Of a DNA stretch of 64,000 nucleotides, positions 45,147-55,300 are shown one piece after another (position 1 is the first letter of the stretch; every line of letters begins with the position of its first letter). A model generated the notes under the pieces. It did not search any database. It saw nothing but the letters and a program-made list of their open reading frames with translations, and was not told the DNA's origin. The translations under genes and the position numbers were made by a program. Source of the stretch: Saprospiraceae bacterium. GTDB taxonomy: Bacteria; Bacteroidota; Bacteroidia; Chitinophagales; Saprospiraceae. The stretch covers positions 1,116,001-1,180,000 of the forward strand of contig JADKAA010000024.1 of NCBI GenBank assembly GCA_016715465.1. Direction: 5' to 3'.

Positions 45147-45788
45147 ATGAATCAACCGGATATTAAAATCTGCATCGTTGAAGACGATAATGACATCAGA
45201 GGACTTACAAAGGAGGTGCTGGAATATTCCGGAAATATCATTTGTACTTATGAATTTTCATCTGCAGAGGATTTTTTAAAACAGGCAAAAGATCTTACTG
45301 TTGATATTGTATTAATGGATATTGGGCTTCCAAAGATGACCGGGACAGATTGCGTTAAATTTTGCAATCTCAATAATATGAATCTTGATTTTATCATGTA
45401 CACGACACACTTTGTGGCGGATGAAGTTTTTGAAGCATTAAGGGCAGGTGCCAAAGGATATATTCTGAAAGGCTGTCCCCCACATCAGTTGATCCAGGAT
45501 ATTATGGAAATGCACAAAGGAGGTTCACCTATGTCACCCCAGATATCCAGACTGGTCACAGAGTCATTCAATCAGTTCTCCGGAAGAATCGACGAACTAA
45601 GTAAATTGACCAGGCAGGAAAAGGAAATTTTATCAGATCTGGATAAAGGATTAAACTATAAAGAAATTGCCACTATGAGGTTTATTTCTCCCCATACCGT
45701 TAGGGCGCATATCCGCAGTATATATGAAAAGCTTCATGTGCACTCAAAGCTGGAAGCCATAAGGTTATTTCAAAAATCCCTTAACTAA
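45147..45788 (+). CDS. NarL/LuxR-type response regulator
   Basis: 213 residues from the ATG at 45147 (an in-frame upstream start 18 codons earlier would overlap the promoter). Receiver domain: IVEDDNDIRG near the start, phosphoacceptor Asp58 in IVLMDIGLPK, the Thr in MYTTHFVADEVFE and the Lys in ILKGCPPHQ. DNA-binding domain: LTRQEKEILSDLDKGLNYKE, then ATMRFISPHTVRAH and the recognition-helix region IRSIYEKLHVHSK. It would be phosphorylated by the HisKA_3-type kinases encoded convergently next to it. Targets are unknown, with the surface genes on both sides as candidates. Confidence 0.9.
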   Translation: MNQPDIKICIVEDDNDIRGLTKEVLEYSGNIICTYEFSSAEDFLKQAKDLTVDIVLMDIGLPKMTGTDCVKFCNLNNMNLDFIMYTTHFVADEVFEALRAGAKGYILKGCPPHQLIQDIMEMHKGGSPMSPQISRLVTESFNQFSGRIDELSKLTRQEKEILSDLDKGLNYKEIATMRFISPHTVRAHIRSIYEKLHVHSKLEAIRLFQKSLN

Positions 45789-45878
45789 ACAATTATCTCT
45801 GTATTTATTCCTCCTGTATTCTTTATCCGGATACTTACCATTTTTAAAAGTTCGTTTCAATGATTGATGATATCAGGT

Positions 45879-47177
45879 TCAGACTAATATTCTTATTTCA
45901 GTGCCCAAATTAATTTCGGATATTATTTTTAGTTCACCCCCAACCATATCTGTCCGGTATTTCATGTTTTTAATACCCTTGCCATAGCGAAAAACGTTGG
46001 TATCAAAGCCAATTCCATCGTCTTTAATGCTTATCAATTGATTAGCACCTGAGGGCTCAAAAAGTATTTTCAAATTGGCGCAATGGCTATATTTTACGGC
46101 ATTATTAATTGCTTCTTTGCAAACCAAATGAAGTTCATATTTCTGTTTTGCTGAAAGGTGCAGTTCCGAAAATGATACACCGGATACGTTGAGATTAATA
46201 TTTTTTGTAGCGCACATAGTTATTGCATATTTTTCTATATCATCATACAGCTTAATGTCTTCATGAATGGTGCTTCCTTCATTTAACATATTTTGAATTT
46301 TTTCAGTCATCTCTACAGCAGACTCGTGTATGGCACTAAAAACCGGCTTGGCATCAAAACCCGCTGAAGAAAGTTTTTTTCCGGCCATATAACTTTGTAA
46401 ATTTATCTTGCTTAATGTGGTGCCAATTTCATCATGAAGTTCTCTAAATATTTCATTTTTTATATTTGCCATCTCTAATTTGGAATTAAGTTCATTGGTA
46501 AGGAATTCTTTTTCCTGATCGTACCACCGCCTTAATATGGCCAATTGATAGAAAAATATGTCAGCAAGCATTCCTATTCGAAGGAAAAACAGGGGAAATT
46601 CATCCAGTGAAATGACTCTGATGCCTTTATTGTATCTGGAGATCCAAAATACGGTCAAACATATACCTGCAATATTGCATAGTATTCCATAGGAAACCAG
46701 TAATTTATATAAGCTCCTACTTTTCCAGTTTTGATACACAATAAATAATCCAATTGGAATACTAATAAGATTTGAAGTGTAAAATATTATAGTCCGTGAA
46801 ATACCCAATAGAGGAAAGGTAATGAAGCATAAAAATAAAACAGGGAGACTGGCAAAAGAAATATTAAAAAGTAACTTATAGTATTTAGTATTGGTAGGGA
46901 ATATTTCCTGAATAAATTTAAGATAGAATAAATTTCCGGCTAAAACGAAGAAAATATTAATATTAACATAGATGTCGGTTTCAAAAAATTGTGATTCTGA
47001 GATTCTAAAAAAGGTGCCTGGGGCGTTCCAAAAAAAGTAAAATGCGCCAAAAAGTATAAAAAGGCAATAATATATGATTTCTTTCCTCAGGGTTATTAAA
47101 TATAACATTCCAAAAAAAGCAACCTGGAAAAGTATAATACCCTGGAAATAAAAATATAAATCCTCAATAGTTTGCAT
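45879..47177 (-). CDS. 7TM histidine kinase (HisKA_3 type)
   Basis: 432 residues. The N-terminus has seven hydrophobic segments (residues about 10-215), a 7TMR-DISM-like sensor without an obvious extracellular domain. A short coiled-coil (220-245) leads to the phosphoacceptor His248 in RELHDEIGTTLSKINLQSYMA and the ATP-binding domain with HLVCKEAINNAVKYSHC (N box) and KDDGIGFD (G1). It is the partner of a NarL-type regulator. The transmitter resembles that of the adjacent 1026-residue kinase, so the two are paralogues. Its 3' end faces the regulator gene. Confidence 0.85.
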   Translation of the reverse strand: MQTIEDLYFYFQGIILFQVAFFGMLYLITLRKEIIYYCLFILFGAFYFFWNAPGTFFRISESQFFETDIYVNINIFFVLAGNLFYLKFIQEIFPTNTKYYKLLFNISFASLPVLFLCFITFPLLGISRTIIFYTSNLISIPIGLFIVYQNWKSRSLYKLLVSYGILCNIAGICLTVFWISRYNKGIRVISLDEFPLFFLRIGMLADIFFYQLAILRRWYDQEKEFLTNELNSKLEMANIKNEIFRELHDEIGTTLSKINLQSYMAGKKLSSAGFDAKPVFSAIHESAVEMTEKIQNMLNEGSTIHEDIKLYDDIEKYAITMCATKNINLNVSGVSFSELHLSAKQKYELHLVCKEAINNAVKYSHCANLKILFEPSGANQLISIKDDGIGFDTNVFRYGKGIKNMKYRTDMVGGELKIISEINLGTEIRILV

Positions 47178-47240
47178 ATAATTTACTTAGTATTTTCTTT
47201 TTATCAAATATTGGGCAGAACGTGAATATTAACATTTCAG

Positions 47241-50200
47241 TCATGATTGGTTTGGCACTACCATGCGCAAATTCGTGCCTTTATTTTTTTCAGAGCTTAT
47301 ATGCAATTGAGCATTAATCAGCTTAGCTCTGAATTTTATATTGTCCAGACCATTACCCTTTTTGTAATTATTTATATCAAACCCGATTCCATTGTCCTCG
47401 ACCAATAAAATGACAGCATCCTCATCAAATTCCACCCAAACCGTTAATAGTGAGCAATTACTATATTTAATGGAATTATTCACGGCTTCCTTTATAATCA
47501 ATGTCAGTTCATTCTTCATATTTGCAGGTACCTTTGACGCAATTTCATTGTCAATATTGGTAGATAAGGTAATATTATGAATCTTACTGATAGGGATAAT
47601 ATAATCGATCAATAAATCGTATAACGCTGTTTCCTTTTTTTCAATTACACCTCGTTCAATTAGGTCTCTTATTTTTTCCAGACTACTTGTAGTGGATTTA
47701 TGGATTGAAAGCATTGTCGATTTTACATCAAATTGTGGATCACCCATCTTTTGTACTGCCATAAAACTCTGAAGATTTATTTTACTTAAAATCGTTCCTA
47801 TTTCGTCATGCAGACTTCGGCTTATTTCCCCTATCAATTCTTTTTTTTCCATTTCATGAATTTTCAATTGTGCCGACTTGAGCTGATTCGTCCTTTCTGT
47901 CACTCTAAATTCCAGCATCTGGTTTCTCTTATGCATGGTTTTCAATCTCCACTTTATATAAAACCATAAAAGGGCTAATAATGCGAATATGGCGACACAT
48001 CGGAATATCCAGCTGTTGTACCAGGGTGTCAAAACAGTGATGGAGGCAAGTGTGATCCATTGTGAGCCGGTATCAGTGGTTTTTACCTGTATTTCATATT
48101 TTCCGGGTGGTAATTTCTCATAGCTGATTTGGCCTGGATTTTTCAGTTCCGATTCACCCTCACTAAATCCCATAAGTCGGTATTTTATTTTTTCGGGAAA
48201 ATTTGGAAAATTAATTCTTTGAAGATTTGCACTAATTGAATTTTGGGTGTATGGCAAAACAAACCAATTTCTATCTCTTACATAATATATTGAAGCTGGC
48301 TGATCTCCGACTTTAAACTGGGTTAATACCGGAATGTTTTTTAATTTATTCTTTATTTTGTCATGGTTATGTATAACGCATAGTCCGTTGTTGCTGCCAA
48401 ATAGCAAATCTTTGTTTGACATTACCCCAAACGCCATTGAGTTGAATTCAAGGTCAGTGACCCCTTCAAAAATTCCAAAATGTTCTACCTCATTTGAAGT
48501 AGTATGGTAAGAATAAATGCCATTATTACTTGAGCACCAATATTTTTGACTGTCTCTATGGTCGGGAATGGCAGCATATAGATTTTGATTCGGAAGTCCG
48601 TCGGCTTCTGTCAGAATTTTATAACTATATTCCCGGGTCTCAATTATCATAAGTCCTTTTGTGGTCGCCAATATGGTTCTGTCATTTTGCTCTTCGACAC
48701 TATTGACATTTAATTTTATATCATAGCTTTGAGTGGGAATGAACTGGCCTTGTTGATATTTATATATATTAAGTGAATTAAAAAAATTATTTATATAAAT
48801 AAATCCCTTTGGAGTTATGAAAGCGCTGTAGATGTTACTTTTTGTTTCAATCGGACAGGTAATTGGCAGTAATTTAGCAGCGGAGGTGTTTATATATAAA
48901 AATCCACGCCGGGTCGCTATCAAACCCAGGGTGTCATTCAATTCAATCATACTTTGACCATATCGCTTTTTTTTATCTAAACCAACTGGATATTGTAAAG
49001 CATTTAATTTATTATTTTTATAAAAATAGACACCTCCGGTCGTTAATATGAAGATGTTACCCGATTTGGTTTCATGAATACTTTGAACGGATTTACCTGC
49101 TGATTTTATCCCATATTCGGAAGGTAATATCTTTTTGAGGATTTTGTAATTTTGATTATAAATATAAATGAGTCCTTGAATACTGGCTGCCCAAATTTGG
49201 CCATTCGACATTGATTTTAAAGCCACAATATTACCGGATTCTGCTATGCCTGTTGCCTCATTAACCAATAACATGGTGACAAGGTGATTATGAAGACTCA
49301 CATAACCAACTCCCTTTCCAACGAAGCCCAACCAAAGATTGTCTTGTTTATCCAGGTATAAGGTTATGGGTAACTTTCCGGCGAGACTGTATTTGGAATG
49401 GGTAGGTTTTAATTCCCGGATAAGTGAAAGCGTAGTTGAATTTAATATTTTGAGACCATCACCGGTAGTGCCTGCAATTATATAATTATCAAACCAGAGG
49501 ATAGATTCAACACCTGATTCAATAACTTTAGTTATTTTGCGATGGTCCTTTGGGCTTACAATTATATACCCCTCATCTGAGGCAAGATGAAGATTTCCTG
49601 TAGTCTTGTCAACAATAAAATTGTGAATGGTATATTTCTGGAACAAATATTTACAGGTTTCAAAATTAGATTCCTGTTCAGATAAATAATTGTATAAATT
49701 TTTGTGGAGCAGGTCAGAGCGGTTGAATCTCAATTTGGCAGTACTGTATATGGTTTCAAGCTGTTTGGCTAAAAGGGATGTGTCTTTTTTAAATTTGTTA
49801 AAAGAAAGGTAATATCTGTAAACAACATTATTGATAAGTAGGACCAATTCACTCTCCTTTAGGCCAATTACCCTGGTATTTCCTGTCACTTCATGGTAGA
49901 AAGTAAATTTATCAGTATTGTAATCGTAAATATTGAGTCCCTGGTAGGTTCCAATGGCTATTTTGTTTTCATCTATCTGATGAAAATTATTAATTACCTG
50001 TCCTTTGATACCATCTTTCTGATTGATATTTTCTTTAAAATTACTAATGTAAAACCCATCATATCGGTTAACACCATCGTAAGTTCCGAACCACATATAT
50101 CCCTTTGCATCCTGAAAGATAGAGCGGACGTCACTTTGACTTAATCCATTCTCTAAATGCAGGTTTCTAAATTGCCATGACAAATCCTGGGCCATGACAA

Positions 50201-50321
50201 ATGACAAAGCCGAAACCAGGAACAGGAAAATAATAGTTAGTGTCCGTAACAACTGATCAGCATCTGATATTTCATCAACAAATTTAGCAATTCTCAATTT
50301 TATTGTGCCATTTAAGGGCAA
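47241..50321 (-). CDS. Propeller-sensor histidine kinase (Reg_prop/Y_Y_Y, HisKA_3)
   Basis: 1026 residues. A hydrophobic segment near residues 28-45 ends in MAQ and looks like a signal peptide. Reg_prop beta-propeller repeats follow (NGLSQSDVRSIFQDAKGYMW, YLDKQDNLWLGFVGKGVGYV), then a Y_Y_Y-type domain near 725-785 (KIKYRLMGFSEGE, PPGKYEIQVKT), a membrane helix (IFRCVAIFALLALLWFYI), a coiled-coil, and the transmitter with H838 in RSLHDEIGTILSKINLQSFMA, NELTLIIKEAVNNSIKYSNC and DNGIGFD. This is the form seen in SusR-like hybrid systems, but the regulator is separate here. The TTG start is uncertain; a second TTG 23 codons in also precedes the hydrophobic stretch. Confidence 0.85.
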   Translation of the reverse strand: MPLNGTIKLRIAKFVDEISDADQLLRTLTIIFLFLVSALSFVMAQDLSWQFRNLHLENGLSQSDVRSIFQDAKGYMWFGTYDGVNRYDGFYISNFKENINQKDGIKGQVINNFHQIDENKIAIGTYQGLNIYDYNTDKFTFYHEVTGNTRVIGLKESELVLLINNVVYRYYLSFNKFKKDTSLLAKQLETIYSTAKLRFNRSDLLHKNLYNYLSEQESNFETCKYLFQKYTIHNFIVDKTTGNLHLASDEGYIIVSPKDHRKITKVIESGVESILWFDNYIIAGTTGDGLKILNSTTLSLIRELKPTHSKYSLAGKLPITLYLDKQDNLWLGFVGKGVGYVSLHNHLVTMLLVNEATGIAESGNIVALKSMSNGQIWAASIQGLIYIYNQNYKILKKILPSEYGIKSAGKSVQSIHETKSGNIFILTTGGVYFYKNNKLNALQYPVGLDKKKRYGQSMIELNDTLGLIATRRGFLYINTSAAKLLPITCPIETKSNIYSAFITPKGFIYINNFFNSLNIYKYQQGQFIPTQSYDIKLNVNSVEEQNDRTILATTKGLMIIETREYSYKILTEADGLPNQNLYAAIPDHRDSQKYWCSSNNGIYSYHTTSNEVEHFGIFEGVTDLEFNSMAFGVMSNKDLLFGSNNGLCVIHNHDKIKNKLKNIPVLTQFKVGDQPASIYYVRDRNWFVLPYTQNSISANLQRINFPNFPEKIKYRLMGFSEGESELKNPGQISYEKLPPGKYEIQVKTTDTGSQWITLASITVLTPWYNSWIFRCVAIFALLALLWFYIKWRLKTMHKRNQMLEFRVTERTNQLKSAQLKIHEMEKKELIGEISRSLHDEIGTILSKINLQSFMAVQKMGDPQFDVKSTMLSIHKSTTSSLEKIRDLIERGVIEKKETALYDLLIDYIIPISKIHNITLSTNIDNEIASKVPANMKNELTLIIKEAVNNSIKYSNCSLLTVWVEFDEDAVILLVEDNGIGFDINNYKKGNGLDNIKFRAKLINAQLHISSEKNKGTNLRMVVPNQS

Positions 50322-50706
50322 TACCTGTAAAATTAGTTCAAATGAACCATGCCATTTCCTTTATAATACTACAAATGAACGATTGTAGAAGCCGAAAACA
50401 GAAGTGATTTTTGTCAAGTCTTTATTTCAATTCAAAAGTAGATGAATAATAGTATATCAGCAGTATGGGTTTTGGGTCTTTTTATCATTATAAGCATTCG
50501 TGCACTGCCTAACAGGTGGGGCCTTTTTTTTACAAAGACATGGCCGCAGTACACTTCTATAAGGATTTGATTTAGAAACTGGAATTTATAGGCTTTAAGA
50601 AATAAATGAGTGTTGGTATGTGGAATATGCAGGGAAAATTAATTACAGGAAGCAAACGAGGGCAATTTATTCTTAATCATTAAAGGTGTTCATATTTTTA
50701 TTTGCG
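50322..50706. other. Intergenic region between divergent kinase and barrel genes
   Basis: About 385 AT-rich bases with no ORF. They should hold promoters in both directions. No perfect TAnnTTTG box or inverted repeat was found by eye. Confidence 0.4.
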
Positions 50707-52392
50707 ATGCTTAAAAAATGGATTTCTACAACTTTTTTATTAATTGGGATGAGTATGCATGTTTGTTTGGCTCAGGATATTTCAGGTTTTAAAAAGCAAA
50801 AGCCATTTGCCTGGAACGCAAACATTAATCTTTTCTCTTCTTCCATAGTTTCTGATAAAAATCAGTACAATCCTTTTGCTTACGGTGCAGCACTAAATGG
50901 AGCCATTTCACTTTATGGAATTCAAATACCACTTAACTTTACCTACAGAGAGCGACAAGCCAGTTATGCCGCCCCTTTTTCCAGATTTAACATTACTCCT
51001 TCATATAAGTGGATTAAACTTTATCTGGGCCATAATCAGGTAGAGTATAACCGATATACATTGTCGGGTGTTCCAATATTTGGTATTGGTTTCGAAATTA
51101 ACCCGGGTATTTTGCGATTGGGAGTCTTAACTGGTAAGGCCAATGATACAAAATTTATAGTAGATACGCTAAGTTCAAACAGCGGAATTGTAAATCCACA
51201 TCAAAGGCAATTGACCACTTATAAAGTGGGTATAGGTTCCAAGACAAATTATTTGGATTTTATATTGTTGACAGGAAAGGACACCGATAAAGTGGTTATT
51301 GAAGATGATACTTTAGGACTGCCATTACAATCAAATACCAATTTTGGTATTTCAGCTGCCTTTGCCATACTTAGGAATAGAATTTCTGTTTCGGTTAACG
51401 GTGCTGCAAGCGGTTATACCAACAATATTAATGGTGAAGCAATTGATAAATCTGATCTGGATAACAACAAATTACTGAGCTTTGCGAATGATAATTTTAC
51501 CATTAATAAGTCCACTTCGGTAAGATTTGCAGGCGATGGTGCATTAACTTTTCATTTTGGAAATTTTACGGTCGGAGGAAGATATCAAAGAATAGATCCA
51601 TTTTTTAAATCATTCGGCATCAATTATTTAAGGGGAGATCATGAAAATATTTCTTTTCAAACTTCCGTGACATTATTCAGTGGGGTCTTGGCTGTAAGTG
51701 GTTCTTATGGCATTGACAGAAACAATTTGTACAATTTGCGTTTAAGCACTACCAAACAAAATATCTATGACATAAATCTCCAAGTGAATCCACTTTCATG
51801 GTTTGGCATTGATGCACAAATATCCAATTTTAATTATAATCAAAATAACACCGCCTTAAATGTAAACGATACTTTGCGATTTGTGCAAATAAATGCCAAT
51901 CAATCCATTAGCCCTTATCTCAGATTTGGCAACAAGAGGTTGAGTCACACCATTAATCTGAATTTTACGAATCAGACCCTGGACGATATTACCAATCAGG
52001 AGGAGGTAGTGACCAACTCAAAAAATCAAAGTGTCAGCCTGGGGTATCAGTTCAGAAATAAAGTCCGGAAATGGAATCTAGGTGTTAATTTATTTCACTT
52101 TGGCTATTCCAGCGCTGAAAACTCAACCTCAAGGGCGGGAATCAATATGAATGCGGGTAAGTCATTTTTAAAGGAAAAACTCAGCATTAGATTGCGATCA
52201 TCTGTCAGTCGAATTTCTGCCAATAGCGATACAAAGGGTTTGCAGGTAAATATTGGACCGACAGTAAGTTATAAAATTGGCAGGGGAAGTTTATTGGTGC
52301 AGTTCAACTTCATTACCAGACCCGCTTCATTTTCCTTAAACAGATACAATGAAACAAGAATATATTCTAACTTTTCAATGCCATTAAAATGA
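50707..52392 (+). CDS. Outer-membrane beta-barrel protein
   Basis: 561 residues from the ATG at 50707. A signal peptide (MLKKWISTTFLLIGMSMHVCLA) precedes a chain of alternating hydrophobic/polar strands rich in aromatic residues at strand ends (for example GIQIPLNFTYRERQASY, ISVSVNGAASGY, FTVGGRYQRIDPFF, GVLAVSGSYGIDRNNLYNL), ending IYSNFSMPLK. This is the profile of an outer-membrane barrel of 16 or more strands; no specific porin family was recognised. Its TGA overlaps the ATG of the next gene (ATGA), so the barrel and the 2253-residue protein are made in a coupled way and probably act together. Confidence 0.75.
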   Translation: MLKKWISTTFLLIGMSMHVCLAQDISGFKKQKPFAWNANINLFSSSIVSDKNQYNPFAYGAALNGAISLYGIQIPLNFTYRERQASYAAPFSRFNITPSYKWIKLYLGHNQVEYNRYTLSGVPIFGIGFEINPGILRLGVLTGKANDTKFIVDTLSSNSGIVNPHQRQLTTYKVGIGSKTNYLDFILLTGKDTDKVVIEDDTLGLPLQSNTNFGISAAFAILRNRISVSVNGAASGYTNNINGEAIDKSDLDNNKLLSFANDNFTINKSTSVRFAGDGALTFHFGNFTVGGRYQRIDPFFKSFGINYLRGDHENISFQTSVTLFSGVLAVSGSYGIDRNNLYNLRLSTTKQNIYDINLQVNPLSWFGIDAQISNFNYNQNNTALNVNDTLRFVQINANQSISPYLRFGNKRLSHTINLNFTNQTLDDITNQEEVVTNSKNQSVSLGYQFRNKVRKWNLGVNLFHFGYSSAENSTSRAGINMNAGKSFLKEKLSIRLRSSVSRISANSDTKGLQVNIGPTVSYKIGRGSLLVQFNFITRPASFSLNRYNETRIYSNFSMPLK

Positions 52393-55300
52393 ATCCATAC
52401 ATAAAATCCTTTCTTACGTTATTCCTTTTGGTGCTGGTTTCAAAGTCGGTGAGTCAGATTGAAATTACCCTTTCCGGGAGACAACCATATCCGGTATTGG
52501 CTGAAAATTATATTGAGGATTTTGATGTCATCAGTGCCACCATAAGAAACACAACCAGTCAGGGAATTGGGTTAAAGATGTTTGCAACCATCAATGGACC
52601 CTATGGATTAAAAATCGAATCCCGTGACCCTTCCTGCATGGTAGATATTGGTGGCAATATCACCCGTACATTTAGAAGAGGAAATTATAGAGACCTTTGT
52701 TTGGAATTTAACATTAGTGATGTCGATTACGGAAGTTTAACCACAGAACAGAAAAATGCCCTCATTTTAGGCGGCTTGCTGCCGGAAGGTAATTATACCT
52801 ATTGTCTGATAGCTAAGGATGAAAATACCAATGAGATTTTGAACACAAGTTGTCTTGAATTTGAAATTAATTTCCCGGACAGACCTACATTGTTGAGCCC
52901 TATTCATCAAAGCACCATTGATGGCACCATTAAACAATTTTTCAATGTAACATGGAGTCACGTCATAACGGACAATGTTTTGCGGTTTTCGACAAAGTAT
53001 AATGTTAAAATTGTTGATCTTTCACAAAATGGCAATGATTGGCCTTCCATTCAGGACGCCACAATTTTACTTGATGACGCCAATGTGGTTCCATTTTATT
53101 TGGAAAATGATGTCACCTCAACCCATCCTGTCCAGATTTACGACTTGCCTTTTTTGAATGGCCGGTTTTATGCTGTAAGGATCACGGCTTACAGTGATGA
53201 TTTTCCATATCCTCCGGAATCATCACAAAGTAATATTGTAATTTTTAAGTTCATAGAACCTGATTTGGATTGCGGAATTTCCTTTCAATTACAACCTGAA
53301 TATCCAACTGCTAATTCATGGATGCCATTCAAATCTATAGTACCTTCAATACATTATGATCCTTATTGTGACGAATATGAATATTTTTCTTATGAAACAG
53401 AAATCAGGGAAAATGGAATCTTGATCGAGGAGTTTGACAGGTCATTGAACTGGATAAATGGTCCAAAAGAGTTTTTTCAAAGAAAGACAGGAATTGAGGA
53501 TCCTGAATCATTTTACAGCAGTCGCATTGCAGTGGGGGATTATCAGAATATGCCTGCTCTGATGCATGGCAGGGAATACAGTTTTGTCACCAAAGGTAGA
53601 ATGGAACATAATAGCGGGAAGAAATTTACCTACAATACGGGCCTGATACAATTTAATTATGGAATGCCTAAAGTGAAACTTACCTATCCGGTCGGTGGAC
53701 AAGTATTATCCCCCGGAAACGTGAGTTTTACAACCATTCATGACCAGGTTCCTGAATCACCCTTGCCTCCTTTCAAATTGAAGCAAATTATTGGTAAAGA
53801 AACTTATGAGTACCCATCCCTGGAAGTAGAAGAAATGGCTGTACTTCAGGTTTCCAAAAGTATTTTGTTTGATACCATTGTGTACGCTGCTCAGAGGCAA
53901 ATTAATGCCATTGATGACCAGTACGTCTTAAGCGATACCCGTAAATATGATATGCCCCGATTTGTTTCAGATGTCTATTCCGATTTTGAGTTTAACAGGG
54001 TATTCGAAGACAACATCACGTATTTTTGGAGACTTGCATGGGCAAAGATACCTTCTTCGATGAATTCACCCATGGCTACTTATACAACTGATGAAAGTCA
54101 ATTTTATAATATAAGTGACATTGACAGCTTTAAAATCAGCAATTCAGTCTCTGGCCCCGGGACTGGCACCCCAAATCCTGATTTATCGGGAAACAGTGAC
54201 AATGCCCAGTGTAAATCCATGTGTGAAATACCTCCTGTTACAAACACAACTGATTTTTCCGGCTCACTGTCTGACGAAACTATAAAAGTAGGCCAGTTTA
54301 ATATGGAAATTCTGGAAATTGAAAAATCCGGAAATACCTATTCTGGTGAAGGATTAATCGAAATACCATTCATACGAAAGGTAAAGTTGAAAACTGTCTT
54401 TCAAAACATTAAAGTAAATACAGACAAAACCGTTTATCAAGGCACTGTTGCTGGTAAAGATAGCGGAAACGAGCTAGAAACTTTAAATACATTGCTTTTG
54501 GGCCAAAATATGGAATTGCCTTTCGGGTGGGATACCACCATTCAAAACATTCACCTCACACTTGGAATTACCTCGGTTACATTTCAGCCAACCAATGCAT
54601 TTATGCAATTGACAATGGACATCAACGATGTGTTGTCATTATTACATGAAAGTGACAATTATCCCATCTTGTCTGCTGAAGTTTGCTTTCAACCTGGTGG
54701 TTATGAAAGGGATGTGTATCTGTATCATCAAAACAACATCACCCTCGATGAAAACGATTCGGGATATGGTTTTGAATTTAAAGGTGGACAAAGTTTAGCC
54801 GATACGACAGGGATGACCTATGTAAAATGGACTTGTAATGGTTTTACGGAATTTCAATTGGGGGGTGCGGTCACCTTTTCTCAAAGCATATTGTTGAAAG
54901 ACAGTGGAAACATAAGTGATGATAACCCAATAAATCAAAGAGTCAAAGGGCATTTTACCTTTAAGTACAATAAGCTGCACCAGGATTTTATGATCACTGC
55001 CAGAATGGAGGATTTTCAATTTGCCAACCATTTGCCGGGATGGGGTTTTGATACAGACACTATATTTATCGATTTTTCTGACCATTCCAACCCACCTAAC
55101 TTCGAAATACCGGAGGGGTATAATCAAGCCTATTTAAATAACCCGGCTACTGCCAATGCATGGAAAGGGGTATATGTGCCTAAAGCAAAAGTGCTAAGTT
55201 CGGAGGGTTTTGCAGTGGAAAATTTTCGGGCAACATTTGGTTATTCAACGATGCTATTTGGAGATGGTATTTACTATTTGAGACACAGGGCATTTAATGT

